Source: Streptomyces violaceoruber (GTDB taxonomy: Bacteria; Actinomycetota; Actinomycetes; Streptomycetales; Streptomycetaceae). From it: 64,000 nucleotides of DNA. The stretch spans positions 6,696,001 to 6,760,000 of the forward strand of contig NZ_CP137734.1 of NCBI RefSeq assembly GCF_033406955.1. The letters are read 5' to 3'. The notes under the pieces are model-generated. The model was given only the letters and a program-made list of their open reading frames with translations. It did no database searches and was not told the origin of the DNA. Below, piece after piece: positions 25,517 through 36,167 of the stretch. Each line of letters begins with the position of its first letter. Positions within the stretch are counted from its first letter, which is position 1. The position numbers and the translations under genes were made by a program.

Positions 25517-26311
25517 TCAGGCGAACGCGAGGTTGTACACACCTCCGGCGATCGCACCGCCGATCAGCGGACCGACGACCGGGATCCAGGCGTAGGACCA
25601 GTCGGAGCCGCCCTTGTTGGGCAGGGGCAGCAGGGCGTGCACGATGCGCGGGCCGAGGTCGCGGACCGGGTTGATCGCGTAGCCCGTCGGGCCGCCGAGC
25701 GACAGGCCGATGGAGACCACCACGAACCCGGTGATCAGGGCGCCCAGGATGCCGAGGCCGTTGCCCTCGTCGTTCAGGCCCTGGGTGAGGATGGCGAGCA
25801 GCAGCACGAAGGTGCCGATGATCTCGGTGGCGAGGTTCTGGACCGTGTGCCGGATCTCGGGGCCGGTGGAGAAGACGCCCAGCACCGGGCCGGCGCCCTT
25901 CTCCTGCGCCTCGACGGACTTGGCCGTCGTGTCCTGCGCGCCGGGGCCGCCGACGATCTCGCGGTCGGTGAGGTGGGCCTGGAACTGGCCGTAGTAGGCG
26001 ACCCAGACCAGGACCGCGCCGATCATCGCGCCGAGGAGCTGACCCGCGAAGTAGGTCGGGGTGTTGCTCCAGTCGCCGTCCTTGATCGCGATGCCGACGG
26101 TCACGGCCGGGTTGAGGTGGGCGCCGGAGAGCGGACCCGATATGTACGCCGCCGTCATGACGGCGAAGCCCCACCCGAAGGCGATGGCGAGCCAGCCGGC
26201 GTTGCGGGCCTTGGAGGCCTTGAGCGTGACGGCGGCACACACGCCGCCGCCGAGCAGGATGAGCAGGGCGGTACCGATGGTCTCGCCGATGAAGATGTCG
26301 GAGCTGGACAC
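25517..26311 (-). CDS. glpF: Glycerol uptake facilitator (MIP/aquaglyceroporin)
   Basis: Channel protein of 264 residues with six transmembrane helices and two half-helices. The first pore motif is canonical (SGAHLNPAVTVG). The second reads INPVRDLGPR, so the usual Asn-Pro-Ala is Asn-Pro-Val, while the following Arg-Asp of glycerol facilitators is kept. GTG start with AAAGGAGT upstream. First gene of the gyl operon after its regulator. A 17-bp operator-like repeat shared with the gylR promoter lies 131 bp upstream. Confidence 0.93.
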   Translation of the reverse strand: MSSSDIFIGETIGTALLILLGGGVCAAVTLKASKARNAGWLAIAFGWGFAVMTAAYISGPLSGAHLNPAVTVGIAIKDGDWSNTPTYFAGQLLGAMIGAVLVWVAYYGQFQAHLTDREIVGGPGAQDTTAKSVEAQEKGAGPVLGVFSTGPEIRHTVQNLATEIIGTFVLLLAILTQGLNDEGNGLGILGALITGFVVVSIGLSLGGPTGYAINPVRDLGPRIVHALLPLPNKGGSDWSYAWIPVVGPLIGGAIAGGVYNLAFA

Positions 26312-26441
26312 CCGCGACTCCTTTGTCCTTCGTCCAGGGAAAGCCGAACCCCGGGTCCCTCCGGGTGTTCCGGCGCCCTCGTTGTGAGAGCGATGGCGGC
26401 CCTTGGCACTGTGGACACTCTAACGCGTATTGCCGGTAGGT

Positions 26442-26458
26442 GTTCGACAATGCCGACC
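26442..26458. promoter_or_regulatory. Candidate GylR operator at the glpF promoter
   Basis: The 17-mer GTTCGACAATGCCGACC differs at only two positions from the palindrome upstream of gylR (27467-27483). It lies upstream of a minus-strand -10-like TAGAGT (26422-26417). Shared sequence at both promoters of a regulator and its target operon supports GylR binding. Confidence 0.65.
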
Positions 26459-26581
26459 GATGGACGCGAGTCTCGTTCGACGTCACGCGCGCGTCAAGAG
26501 CTGTGTTATCGAAAGCACGATCGTTATTGATCGTCGTGGGCTATCGATCTCCCGCCCGGCCCGTCCCTCGGGAACGTCGAA

Positions 26582-26608
26582 GGCCGGAACACCTTCGGTG
26601 TCCCGGCC
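26582..26608 (-). terminator. Hairpin after gylR
   Basis: GGCCGGAACACC pairs with GGTGTCCCGGCC, with one mismatch and a TTC loop, 42 bp past the gylR stop. It separates gylR from the gyl operon, though read-through cannot be excluded. Confidence 0.6.
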
Positions 26609-26649
26609 CCTGTGTCTTCCCGTACGGCCCGTGTCGGCCCGCCCGCGCC

Positions 26650-27414
26650 CTAGAACCGCCCGGCGCCCAGGTCCCGCGACACCGCGCGGGCGCAGTCCCG
26701 CACCGCCGCGACCAGCTCGGGCCGCAGCTCGCCCTCCCGGCACAGCCGTTCCACGGCCCCGGTGATGCCGACCGCGCCGACCGGCATCCGCCTGCGGTCG
26801 TGGATGGGGGCGGCGATGGAGGCGATGCCCTCCCAGGTCTCCTCGACGTCGGCGGCGTACCCCCGCGCGCGCGTGATGTCCAGGACGTGCTCGAAGCTGT
26901 CCGGTTCGCAGACGGTCCGGTCGGTGAACGCCTTGCGGTCGGCCTCCAGCGCCTCGCTGTGCGCGACCGGGTCGTACGCCGACAGCACCTTGCCCAGCGC
27001 CGTGGAGTGCAGCGGCTGCATGGCCCCGATCTCCAGGACCTGCCGGCTGTCGTCGGGGCGGAAGACGTGGTGCACGATCAGGACGCCCTGCTGGTGCAGG
27101 ACGCCGAGGTGGACGCTCTCACCGCTGGAGCGGGCCAGGTCGTCGGTCCACACCAGGGCGCGGGCCCGCAGTTCGTGCACGTCCAGGTAGGTCGTGCCCA
27201 GGCGCAGCAGCTCGGCGCCCAGCTGGTAGCGCCCGGAGGCGTCGTCCTGCTCCACGAACCCCTCCTGCTGGAGGGTGCGCAGGATGCCGTGCGCGGTGCC
27301 TTTGGCCAGACCCAGCGACGAGGCGATGTCCGACAGGCCGAGCCGCCGCTCGCCGCCCGCGAGCAGGCGCAGCATGGCGGCCGCCCGCTCGAGCGACTGG
27401 ATGTTCCGTGCCAT
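26650..27414 (-). CDS. gylR: IclR-family glycerol operon repressor
   Basis: Regulator of 254 residues. An N-terminal winged helix (LSDIASSLGLAKGTAHGILRTL, split here as LSDIASSLGLAKG and TAHGILRTL, about residues 27-48) is followed by the IclR effector domain. It lies directly upstream of glpF-glpK-glpD, the arrangement of gylR in S. coelicolor, where it mediates glycerol induction and glucose repression. ATG 27414 is chosen because the family begins there and a GGAGG lies 11 nt upstream. A palindromic operator overlaps its own -10-like TAGTGT, indicating autoregulation. Confidence 0.92.
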   Translation of the reverse strand: MARNIQSLERAAAMLRLLAGGERRLGLSDIASSLGLAKGTAHGILRTLQQEGFVEQDDASGRYQLGAELLRLGTTYLDVHELRARALVWTDDLARSSGESVHLGVLHQQGVLIVHHVFRPDDSRQVLEIGAMQPLHSTALGKVLSAYDPVAHSEALEADRKAFTDRTVCEPDSFEHVLDITRARGYAADVEETWEGIASIAAPIHDRRRMPVGAVGITGAVERLCREGELRPELVAAVRDCARAVSRDLGAGRF

Positions 27415-27466
27415 CGACGTACTGCCTCCGTCCCCTTCGACTGCCGACCTCGGCGTCGCTGACGTC

Positions 27467-27483
27467 GTTCGGCAATGCCGAAC
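27467..27483. promoter_or_regulatory. Candidate GylR operator at the gylR promoter
   Basis: GTTCGGCAATGCCGAAC is a 17-bp palindrome with one central base. It abuts a minus-strand -10-like TAGTGT (27487-27482), 53 bp before the gylR ATG. A related core (TCGGCATG on the minus strand) recurs at about 27489-27505. Confidence 0.7.
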
Positions 27484-27817
27484 ACTACCGGTCCATGCCG
27501 ACCTCCCGCCAATGGTCGGCGGGCAACTGTTGCACTTCGGCCACCTCCCCGTGACCGCGAACGTTCCGTACGAGGCGCGCGCACCCCGCACGTGCGCCGG
27601 ACGCGGGCCACCGCCGGAGTGGGACGTTCCGGACCGGGGAGGCTCGTCCGTTCGGCGGGTATTCGCCCCGCCATCCTCGTCCGTCTCGTGGACGCCCTGA
27701 CCATAGGCCCCCGGTCCCGGCTACCCTGACGGCGTGCGTTCTCCCCGGGACGTCCCACGACGGGCGGCACCGGGCAGAGGCAAAGCCGACAGCCGTCGCA
27801 TCCTAGGGAGCCCTTTC
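27484..27817. other. gylR-metH divergent intergenic region and metH leader
   Basis: Holds the upstream parts of both promoters. For metH, TACCCT (27722-27727) with CTGACC about 19 bp upstream is a possible promoter, giving a leader of roughly 85 nt. The leader contains CGACGG (27758) and CCGTCG (27793), able to close a stem, and a GGGACGTCCC palindrome. I looked for cobalamin-riboswitch landmarks (for example a GCCACTG box) and did not find them. Confidence 0.4.
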
Positions 27818-31330
<3,513 letters not shown>

Positions 31331-31400
31331 GGCCCCGCCGGACCTCCCGGGCCTCACCAGGCGTTCGCGCCCCGCACGACGTACACTGGTCGGTCCACCG

Positions 31401-31431
31401 CAGGCCGGCTCCCTTCGTGGGAGCCGGCCTG
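31401..31431 (+). terminator. Strong hairpin between metH and the HAD gene
   Basis: Thirteen perfect pairs (CAGGCCGGCTCCC with its complement) around TTCGT. It follows metH by 70 bp but ends only 11 bp before the AAGGAGG of the HAD gene. A -10-like TACACT (31382-31387) lies upstream, so it might instead be in the HAD 5' leader. Confidence 0.7.
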
Positions 31432-31455
31432 ATCGTCCCTCAAGGAGGTACGTGG

Positions 31456-32157
31456 ATGACCAGTACGGTCCCCGCGCTCGGAACCCGTACGGCCGAGGGC
31501 TCCGCCCTGCAGGCGGTGCTCCTCGACATGGACGGCACCCTGGTGGACACCGAGGGCTTCTGGTGGGACGTCGAGCTGGAGGTCTTCGCCTCCCTCGGCC
31601 ACACCCTGGACGACTCCTGGCGCCACGTCGTGGTCGGCGGCCCCATGACCCGCAGCGCGGGCTTCCTCATCGAGGCCACCGGCGCCGACATCACCCTCGC
31701 CGAGCTCAGCGTCCTGCTCAACGACGGCTTCGAACAGCGCATCGGCCGCGATCTGCCGCTGATGCCCGGCGCCGCCCGGCTGCTCGCGGAGCTGTCCGCG
31801 CACGAGATCCCCACGGCCCTGGTCTCCGCCTCGCACCGGCGCATCATCGATCGCGTGCTCACCTCGCTCGGTCCCCGGCACTTCGCCCTGACCGTCGCCG
31901 GTGACGAGGTGCCGCGCACCAAGCCGCACCCCGACCCGTACCTGGCGGCCGCGGCCGGACTCGGCGTGGACCCGGCCCGGTGCGCCGTCGTCGAGGACAC
32001 CGCGACCGGGGTCGCCGCCGCGGAGGCCGCCGGCTGCCACGTCGTGGCGGTCCCCTCGGTCGCCCCCATCACCCCGGCCGCCCGGCGCACGGTGGTCGCC
32101 TCCCTGGAAGAGGTCGACCTGACATTTCTGCGTGGTCTGATGACCCAAATGCGCTAG
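31456..32157 (+). CDS. HAD-superfamily phosphatase
   Basis: Haloacid dehalogenase-like hydrolase of 233 residues, of the beta-phosphoglucomutase/phosphatase subgroup. The nucleophile motif DMDGTLVDTE is near residue 27, the motif II region is LVSASHRRII, the lysine is in RTKPHPDPYL and the acidic motif IV is VVEDTATGVAAAEAAG. It probably removes phosphate from a small metabolite; the substrate is unknown. The ATG has a perfect AAGGAGG site. It sits behind metH, but a strong hairpin separates the two. Confidence 0.88.
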   Translation: MTSTVPALGTRTAEGSALQAVLLDMDGTLVDTEGFWWDVELEVFASLGHTLDDSWRHVVVGGPMTRSAGFLIEATGADITLAELSVLLNDGFEQRIGRDLPLMPGAARLLAELSAHEIPTALVSASHRRIIDRVLTSLGPRHFALTVAGDEVPRTKPHPDPYLAAAAGLGVDPARCAVVEDTATGVAAAEAAGCHVVAVPSVAPITPAARRTVVASLEEVDLTFLRGLMTQMR

Positions 32158-32600
32158 CCCTTCACCAAGCGTGCGGCGGCGTTGGCGCGGCATTTCCGAG
32201 AAGGGCCGCACGGTGCGACCCGATGGATGTTCCCCGACCATTTCCACGGTCCCGGATGGCCGAATTCCAGCGGCGGCGGCCGAAGACCAGCTGTGATGTT
32301 CGCCACGCGATCAGGGGTCGACAGCGGGGCGCGGGTGTGCTGCTTTCCGCTTGGCGAACGTTGTCGAGGAGCCTTTGTGTCCTGATTGGTGAAACCCTGC
32401 ACGAATCCTTCCACTGTCGGGTTTTCGGTGTGTCCACACCCGGTTTCGCTCCGTGATGAGCCCTCAACTCCGGTGGCTGCGAGCGCCCGTGCGGGCGCGG
32501 ACTAATCTCGTCGCGAGAACATCGGCCACTACCCCCGTGATCCGCCGCGACACCCCTGCATGCCGGATACACGGACCGACAGCTCTGGAGAAACTCGAGC
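32158..32600. other. Long intergenic region before the peptide-binding lipoprotein
   Basis: About 440 bp with no convincing gene; its base composition is slightly lower in GC than the flanks. It contains a 7-bp hairpin (GCGCCCG, TG, CGGGCGC at 32483-32498) just before a -10-like TAATCT (32503-32508). I see no riboswitch or operator I can name. Confidence 0.5.
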
Positions 32601-34205
32601 ATGAACCGCAAGACTTTGGTGCTGCCGGCCGTAGTCGGCCTGCTCGCGCCGGTGCTCGCCGCCTGCGGCGGATCGGACAGCGGCAGTGGCGACGGGGACG
32701 CGATCGCCGTCGGCACCACGGACGGGTTCAACGTCTCGAAAGAGATCACCGCGCCCTTCGACCCGGCGTACGCCTACGACGTCGGTGCCTGGAACATCAT
32801 GCGGCAGACCTCGCAGACGCTGATGGTGCTGCCCCGCGGTGACGGCGAACCCGTGCCCGAGGCCGCGCAGCAGTGCGGATTCACCGACACCGGCAACGAG
32901 CGCTACGCCTGCACCCTGCGAGACGGCCTGAAGTTCGCCAACGGCGACCCCGTCACCGCCGAGGACGTGAAGTACTCCATCGAGCGCGTCCGGAAGATCA
33001 ACGCCGACACCGAGGTCGCCTCCATCCTCTCCACGGTGGACACCGTCGAGACGAAGGGCGACCGCGAGGTCATCTTCCACCTCAACACCGCCGACGCCAC
33101 CTTCCCGTTCAAGCTGTCCACACCGGTCGCCGGCATCGTCAACCCGAACGACTACGAGAAGGACAAGCTGCGTGACGGCTTCGAGCTGACCGGCTCGGGC
33201 CCGTACACGATGAAGGCCGAGGTCAAGGGCGACGCGATGACCAAGGCCGTGTTCACCAAGAACCCCAATTACAAGGGGAGTCTCAAGGTGAACAACGACA
33301 AGGTCGAACTCGTGTCCTTCGCCGACGCCGACGCCATGGGCGACGCCATCGACAAGGGCGACATCGACGTGATGACCCGCGCGATGACGCCGGAGCAGAT
33401 CCAGAACCTGTCCAAGGCCACGGACGGCGACGTCGACCTGGTCGAGGTGGCCGGTCTCGAGATCCGCTACCTCGCCTTCAACACGGACGCCGCCACGGTC
33501 AAGGACAAGGCCGTCCGCGCCGCCATGGCCCAGCTCATCAACCGCAGCGAACTCGTCTCCGCGGTCTACGGATCCCAGGCCGAACCGCTGTACTCGATGG
33601 TTCCGGCCGGCATCACCGGCCACTCCAACTCGTTCTTCAACAAGTACGGCGACCCCAGCGTCGCCAAGGCGAAGGCGACGCTGGAGGACGCGGACATCAC
33701 CACGCCGGTCAAGCTGACGCTGGACTACACGACGGACCACTACGGCGCCGCGACCAAGCCGGAGTTCGAGCACCTCCAGAAGCAGCTGAACGACAGCGGT
33801 CTGTTCGAGGTCGACATCAAGGGCACGCCCTGGGAGAAGTTCCACAAGGCGGAGCGGAACCGCGAGTACGACGTCTTCGGCATGGGCTGGTTCCCCGACT
33901 TCCCGGACGCGGACAGCTTCATCGCGCCGTTCCTCGACAAGGGCAACACCCTCAACATCCCGTACAGCAACTCGGAGATCATCAACAACCTGATCCCCGC
34001 CTCCCGCGGTGAGGCCGACCGGCTCTCCGCGGCGGACAGCCTCACCGAGATCCAGGACATCACCGCCAAGGACGTCCCGCTGATCCCGCTCTGGCAGGGC
34101 AAGCAGTACGTCGCCACCCGCGACGACGTCACCGGCACGGCCTACCTCCTCAACTCCTCCTCCTCGCTCCAGCTGTGGGAGCTGGGCCGGGGCGTGAGCG
34201 GCTGA
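32601..34205 (+). CDS. Peptide ABC-transporter substrate-binding lipoprotein (family 5)
   Basis: Secreted lipoprotein of 534 residues. It has a type II signal peptide with lipobox LAAC at about residue 21, then a DppA/OppA-type binding fold (YACTLRDGLKFANGDPVTAED is the family 5 signature; I see it at about residues 94-114). It should capture oligopeptides or similar ligands at the outer membrane face. No permease or ATPase genes accompany it, so it is an orphan and must work with a transporter encoded elsewhere or act as a sensor. It is monocistronic, ending in a 22-bp terminator stem. Confidence 0.9.
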   Translation: MNRKTLVLPAVVGLLAPVLAACGGSDSGSGDGDAIAVGTTDGFNVSKEITAPFDPAYAYDVGAWNIMRQTSQTLMVLPRGDGEPVPEAAQQCGFTDTGNERYACTLRDGLKFANGDPVTAEDVKYSIERVRKINADTEVASILSTVDTVETKGDREVIFHLNTADATFPFKLSTPVAGIVNPNDYEKDKLRDGFELTGSGPYTMKAEVKGDAMTKAVFTKNPNYKGSLKVNNDKVELVSFADADAMGDAIDKGDIDVMTRAMTPEQIQNLSKATDGDVDLVEVAGLEIRYLAFNTDAATVKDKAVRAAMAQLINRSELVSAVYGSQAEPLYSMVPAGITGHSNSFFNKYGDPSVAKAKATLEDADITTPVKLTLDYTTDHYGAATKPEFEHLQKQLNDSGLFEVDIKGTPWEKFHKAERNREYDVFGMGWFPDFPDADSFIAPFLDKGNTLNIPYSNSEIINNLIPASRGEADRLSAADSLTEIQDITAKDVPLIPLWQGKQYVATRDDVTGTAYLLNSSSSLQLWELGRGVSG

Positions 34206-34220
34206 CGCCGGCACCGGACA

Positions 34221-34269
34221 AACGCGAAGGGCGCCCTCTCCCCGTCCGGGAGAGGGCGCCCTTCGCGTT
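34221..34269. terminator. Very long perfect terminator stem
   Basis: A perfect 22-bp stem with a 5-nt loop, starting AACGCGAAGGG and ending CCCTTCGCGTT. It lies between the substrate-binding protein gene and the convergent response regulator and can act in both directions. Confidence 0.9.
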
Positions 34270-34312
34270 GCGCACGGGCCGGCCGCGGACAGCGGCTGCG
34301 TGCCGGGAGCGG

Positions 34313-34984
34313 TTACTGCGCGCCGGGACGCACCAGACCGCTCTCGTACGCGTACACCGCCGCCTGCACCCGGTCGCGCAGGCCCAGCTTGGTCAGCACA
34401 TGGCCCACGTGCGTCTTGACCGTCGTCTCGCTGACGAACAGGTCCGCGGCGATCTCCGCGTTGGACAGCCCACGGGCCACCAGCTTCAGCACCTCGACCT
34501 CACGGTCCGTGAGCGTGTGCAGGGTGTCCGGCACCGGCTCGTCCCCGGAGGGCAGATGCGTGGCGTACTTGTCGAGCAGCCGCCGGGTGATGCTCGGCGC
34601 GAGCATCGCCTCGCCGTTCGCCACCACACGAATCGCCTGCACCAGCTCGTTCGCCGGGGCGTCCTTGAGCAGGAAGCCGCTGGCGCCCGCCTTCAGCGCC
34701 TCCACCACGTACTCGTCCAGGTCGAAGGTGGTCAGCACCAGCACCTTCGCCGGACCGTCCCGCTCCGGCCCGGTGATCTGCCGGGTCGCCTCCACACCGT
34801 CCATCCGCGGCATGCGGATGTCCATCAGCACCACATCGGGCTGCAACGCCCGCACCTGGTCGAGCGCCTGGAGGCCGTCTCCGGCCTCGCCGACGACCGC
34901 GAGGTCCTGCTCCGCCTCCAGAATCATCCGGAAGCCCGTGCGCAGCAGCGGCTGGTCGTCGACCAGTAGGACGCGGATGGCCAC
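34313..34984 (-). CDS. NarL/LuxR-type response regulator
   Basis: Two-component regulator of 223 residues. The receiver domain has an acidic pocket (LLVDDQ), a phosphoacceptor Asp in VVLMDIRMPRMDG near residue 54 and a conserved Lys in FLLKDAP. The C-terminal LuxR helix-turn-helix contains LTDREVEVLKLVARGLSNAE. No histidine kinase gene is adjacent, so it is an orphan. GTG start with AAGGAGA upstream. It follows the RecB-type nuclease by 16 bp in the same direction, so both are probably read from the damage-type promoter upstream of the nuclease. Confidence 0.9.
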   Translation of the reverse strand: MAIRVLLVDDQPLLRTGFRMILEAEQDLAVVGEAGDGLQALDQVRALQPDVVLMDIRMPRMDGVEATRQITGPERDGPAKVLVLTTFDLDEYVVEALKAGASGFLLKDAPANELVQAIRVVANGEAMLAPSITRRLLDKYATHLPSGDEPVPDTLHTLTDREVEVLKLVARGLSNAEIAADLFVSETTVKTHVGHVLTKLGLRDRVQAAVYAYESGLVRPGAQ

Positions 34985-35000
34985 GTAAGTCTCCTTCTCG

Positions 35001-35996
35001 CTAGTCCGGCCCCATTCTGCCCTGCGCGACGGCGCCGGAGTCGGCCGCCCTCACCGGCAGCGGGTAGGGCGGGGGAGTGCCGCCGAACTCCGGACAGTGC
35101 GCCTGGTGGTCGCACCAGCCGCACAGCTTCGTGGGACGCGGCCGCCAGTCGCCCGTCTCGGTCGCCAGCTGGATCGCCTCCCACAGCGCCAGCAGCTTGC
35201 GCTCGACCCGCTCCAGGTCCGCCAGGACAGGGTCGTACGTGAGCACGTCGCCGCTGCCGAGATAGACCAGCTGCAGGCGCCGCGGGACGACCTTCTTCAG
35301 CCGCCACACCACCAGCGCGTAGAACTTCATCTGGAACAGCGCGCCCTCCGCGTACTGCGGTCTGGGTGCCTTGCCGGTCTTGTAGTCGACGATCCGCACC
35401 TCGCCGGTGGGGGCCACGTCGACCCGGTCGATGATGCCGCGCAGCCGCAGCCCGGAGTCCAGCTCGGCCTCGACGAACAGCTCCCGCTCGGCGGGCTCCA
35501 GCCGGCTCGGGTCCTCCAGGCTGAACCAGCGCTCGACGAGCCGCTCCGCCTCGGCGAGCCACTGCGCCAGCCGCTCGCCCTCCGGGTCGTCCGCGAACAG
35601 CTCACCGACCTCCGGCCTGCTCTCCCGCAGCCGGTCCCACTGACCGGGGACCAGCGCCCGCGCCGTCGGCGCGGTGCGCTCGGCCGCAGGGGCGTCGAAG
35701 AGCCGCTCCAGCACCGCGTGCACCAGGGTGCCCCTGGTCGCCGCCTCGCTGGGCTTCTCCGGCAGCCGGTCGATGACCCGGAACCGGTACAGCAGCGGGC
35801 ACTGCATGAAGTCGCCGGCCCGGGACGGCGAGAGCGAGGCGGGCGCTGTCGCCACGGGCGCAGGCGCGGGCGCGGCCGCCGTCTCCGACGCCGGGGCCGC
35901 CGGCTCGACCGCCGCTTCCGTCGCGTGCGCCACTGCCGCCGCCGGTCGGGCCGGTCCGCCGGTGTCCTCCGCGACGTCCTCGGTACTCGTCTCCAT
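35001..35996 (-). CDS. RecB-family PD-(D/E)XK nuclease with four Fe-S cysteines
   Basis: Stand-alone nuclease of 331 residues of the AddB/RecB/Cas4-like class. After an Ala/Pro-rich N-terminus (1-53) comes SPSRAGDFMQCPLLYRF, then the nuclease core with GIIDRVD and VDYKTGKAP (the Asp-x-Lys pair). Four cysteines, C66, C292, C295 and C301, are placed as in 4Fe-4S nucleases. It likely processes DNA ends during repair. The ATG has no ribosome site and starts about 8 nt after the -10 of a perfect RecA-NDp motif, so the transcript is probably leaderless and damage-induced. Confidence 0.85.
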   Translation of the reverse strand: METSTEDVAEDTGGPARPAAAVAHATEAAVEPAAPASETAAAPAPAPVATAPASLSPSRAGDFMQCPLLYRFRVIDRLPEKPSEAATRGTLVHAVLERLFDAPAAERTAPTARALVPGQWDRLRESRPEVGELFADDPEGERLAQWLAEAERLVERWFSLEDPSRLEPAERELFVEAELDSGLRLRGIIDRVDVAPTGEVRIVDYKTGKAPRPQYAEGALFQMKFYALVVWRLKKVVPRRLQLVYLGSGDVLTYDPVLADLERVERKLLALWEAIQLATETGDWRPRPTKLCGWCDHQAHCPEFGGTPPPYPLPVRAADSGAVAQGRMGPD

Positions 35997-36004
35997 GCCC
36001 ACAG

Positions 36005-36027
36005 ACCTTACGGCCGGGCACTGACAA
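36005..36027 (-). promoter_or_regulatory. RecA-NDp/PafBC-type promoter of the RecB-family nuclease
   Basis: On the minus strand TTGTCAGTG (36027-36019), 8 nt, TAAGGT (36010-36005). All fixed positions of TTGTCRGTG-N8-TAnnnT match. The nuclease ATG begins 9 nt after the -10, so transcription would start at or just before the ATG. Confidence 0.8.
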
Positions 36028-36167
36028 CGACCCAGCCCGCAGGCGTGACCCGTGTGACGGAGGGGAAGCAGAGGGGTGCCGGAGCGGAACGGGCGGCGAC
36101 GGACGCATACCATCGACACGAGACCCTCCCGTCCGCAGGCGGGAGACGCTTCGAACGAGGGGACACC

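Noticed and set aside
27728..27817. Cobalamin riboswitch before metH.
   Set aside because: The hallmark conserved box and the long multi-helix layout are not visible. Only a possible short stem is present.
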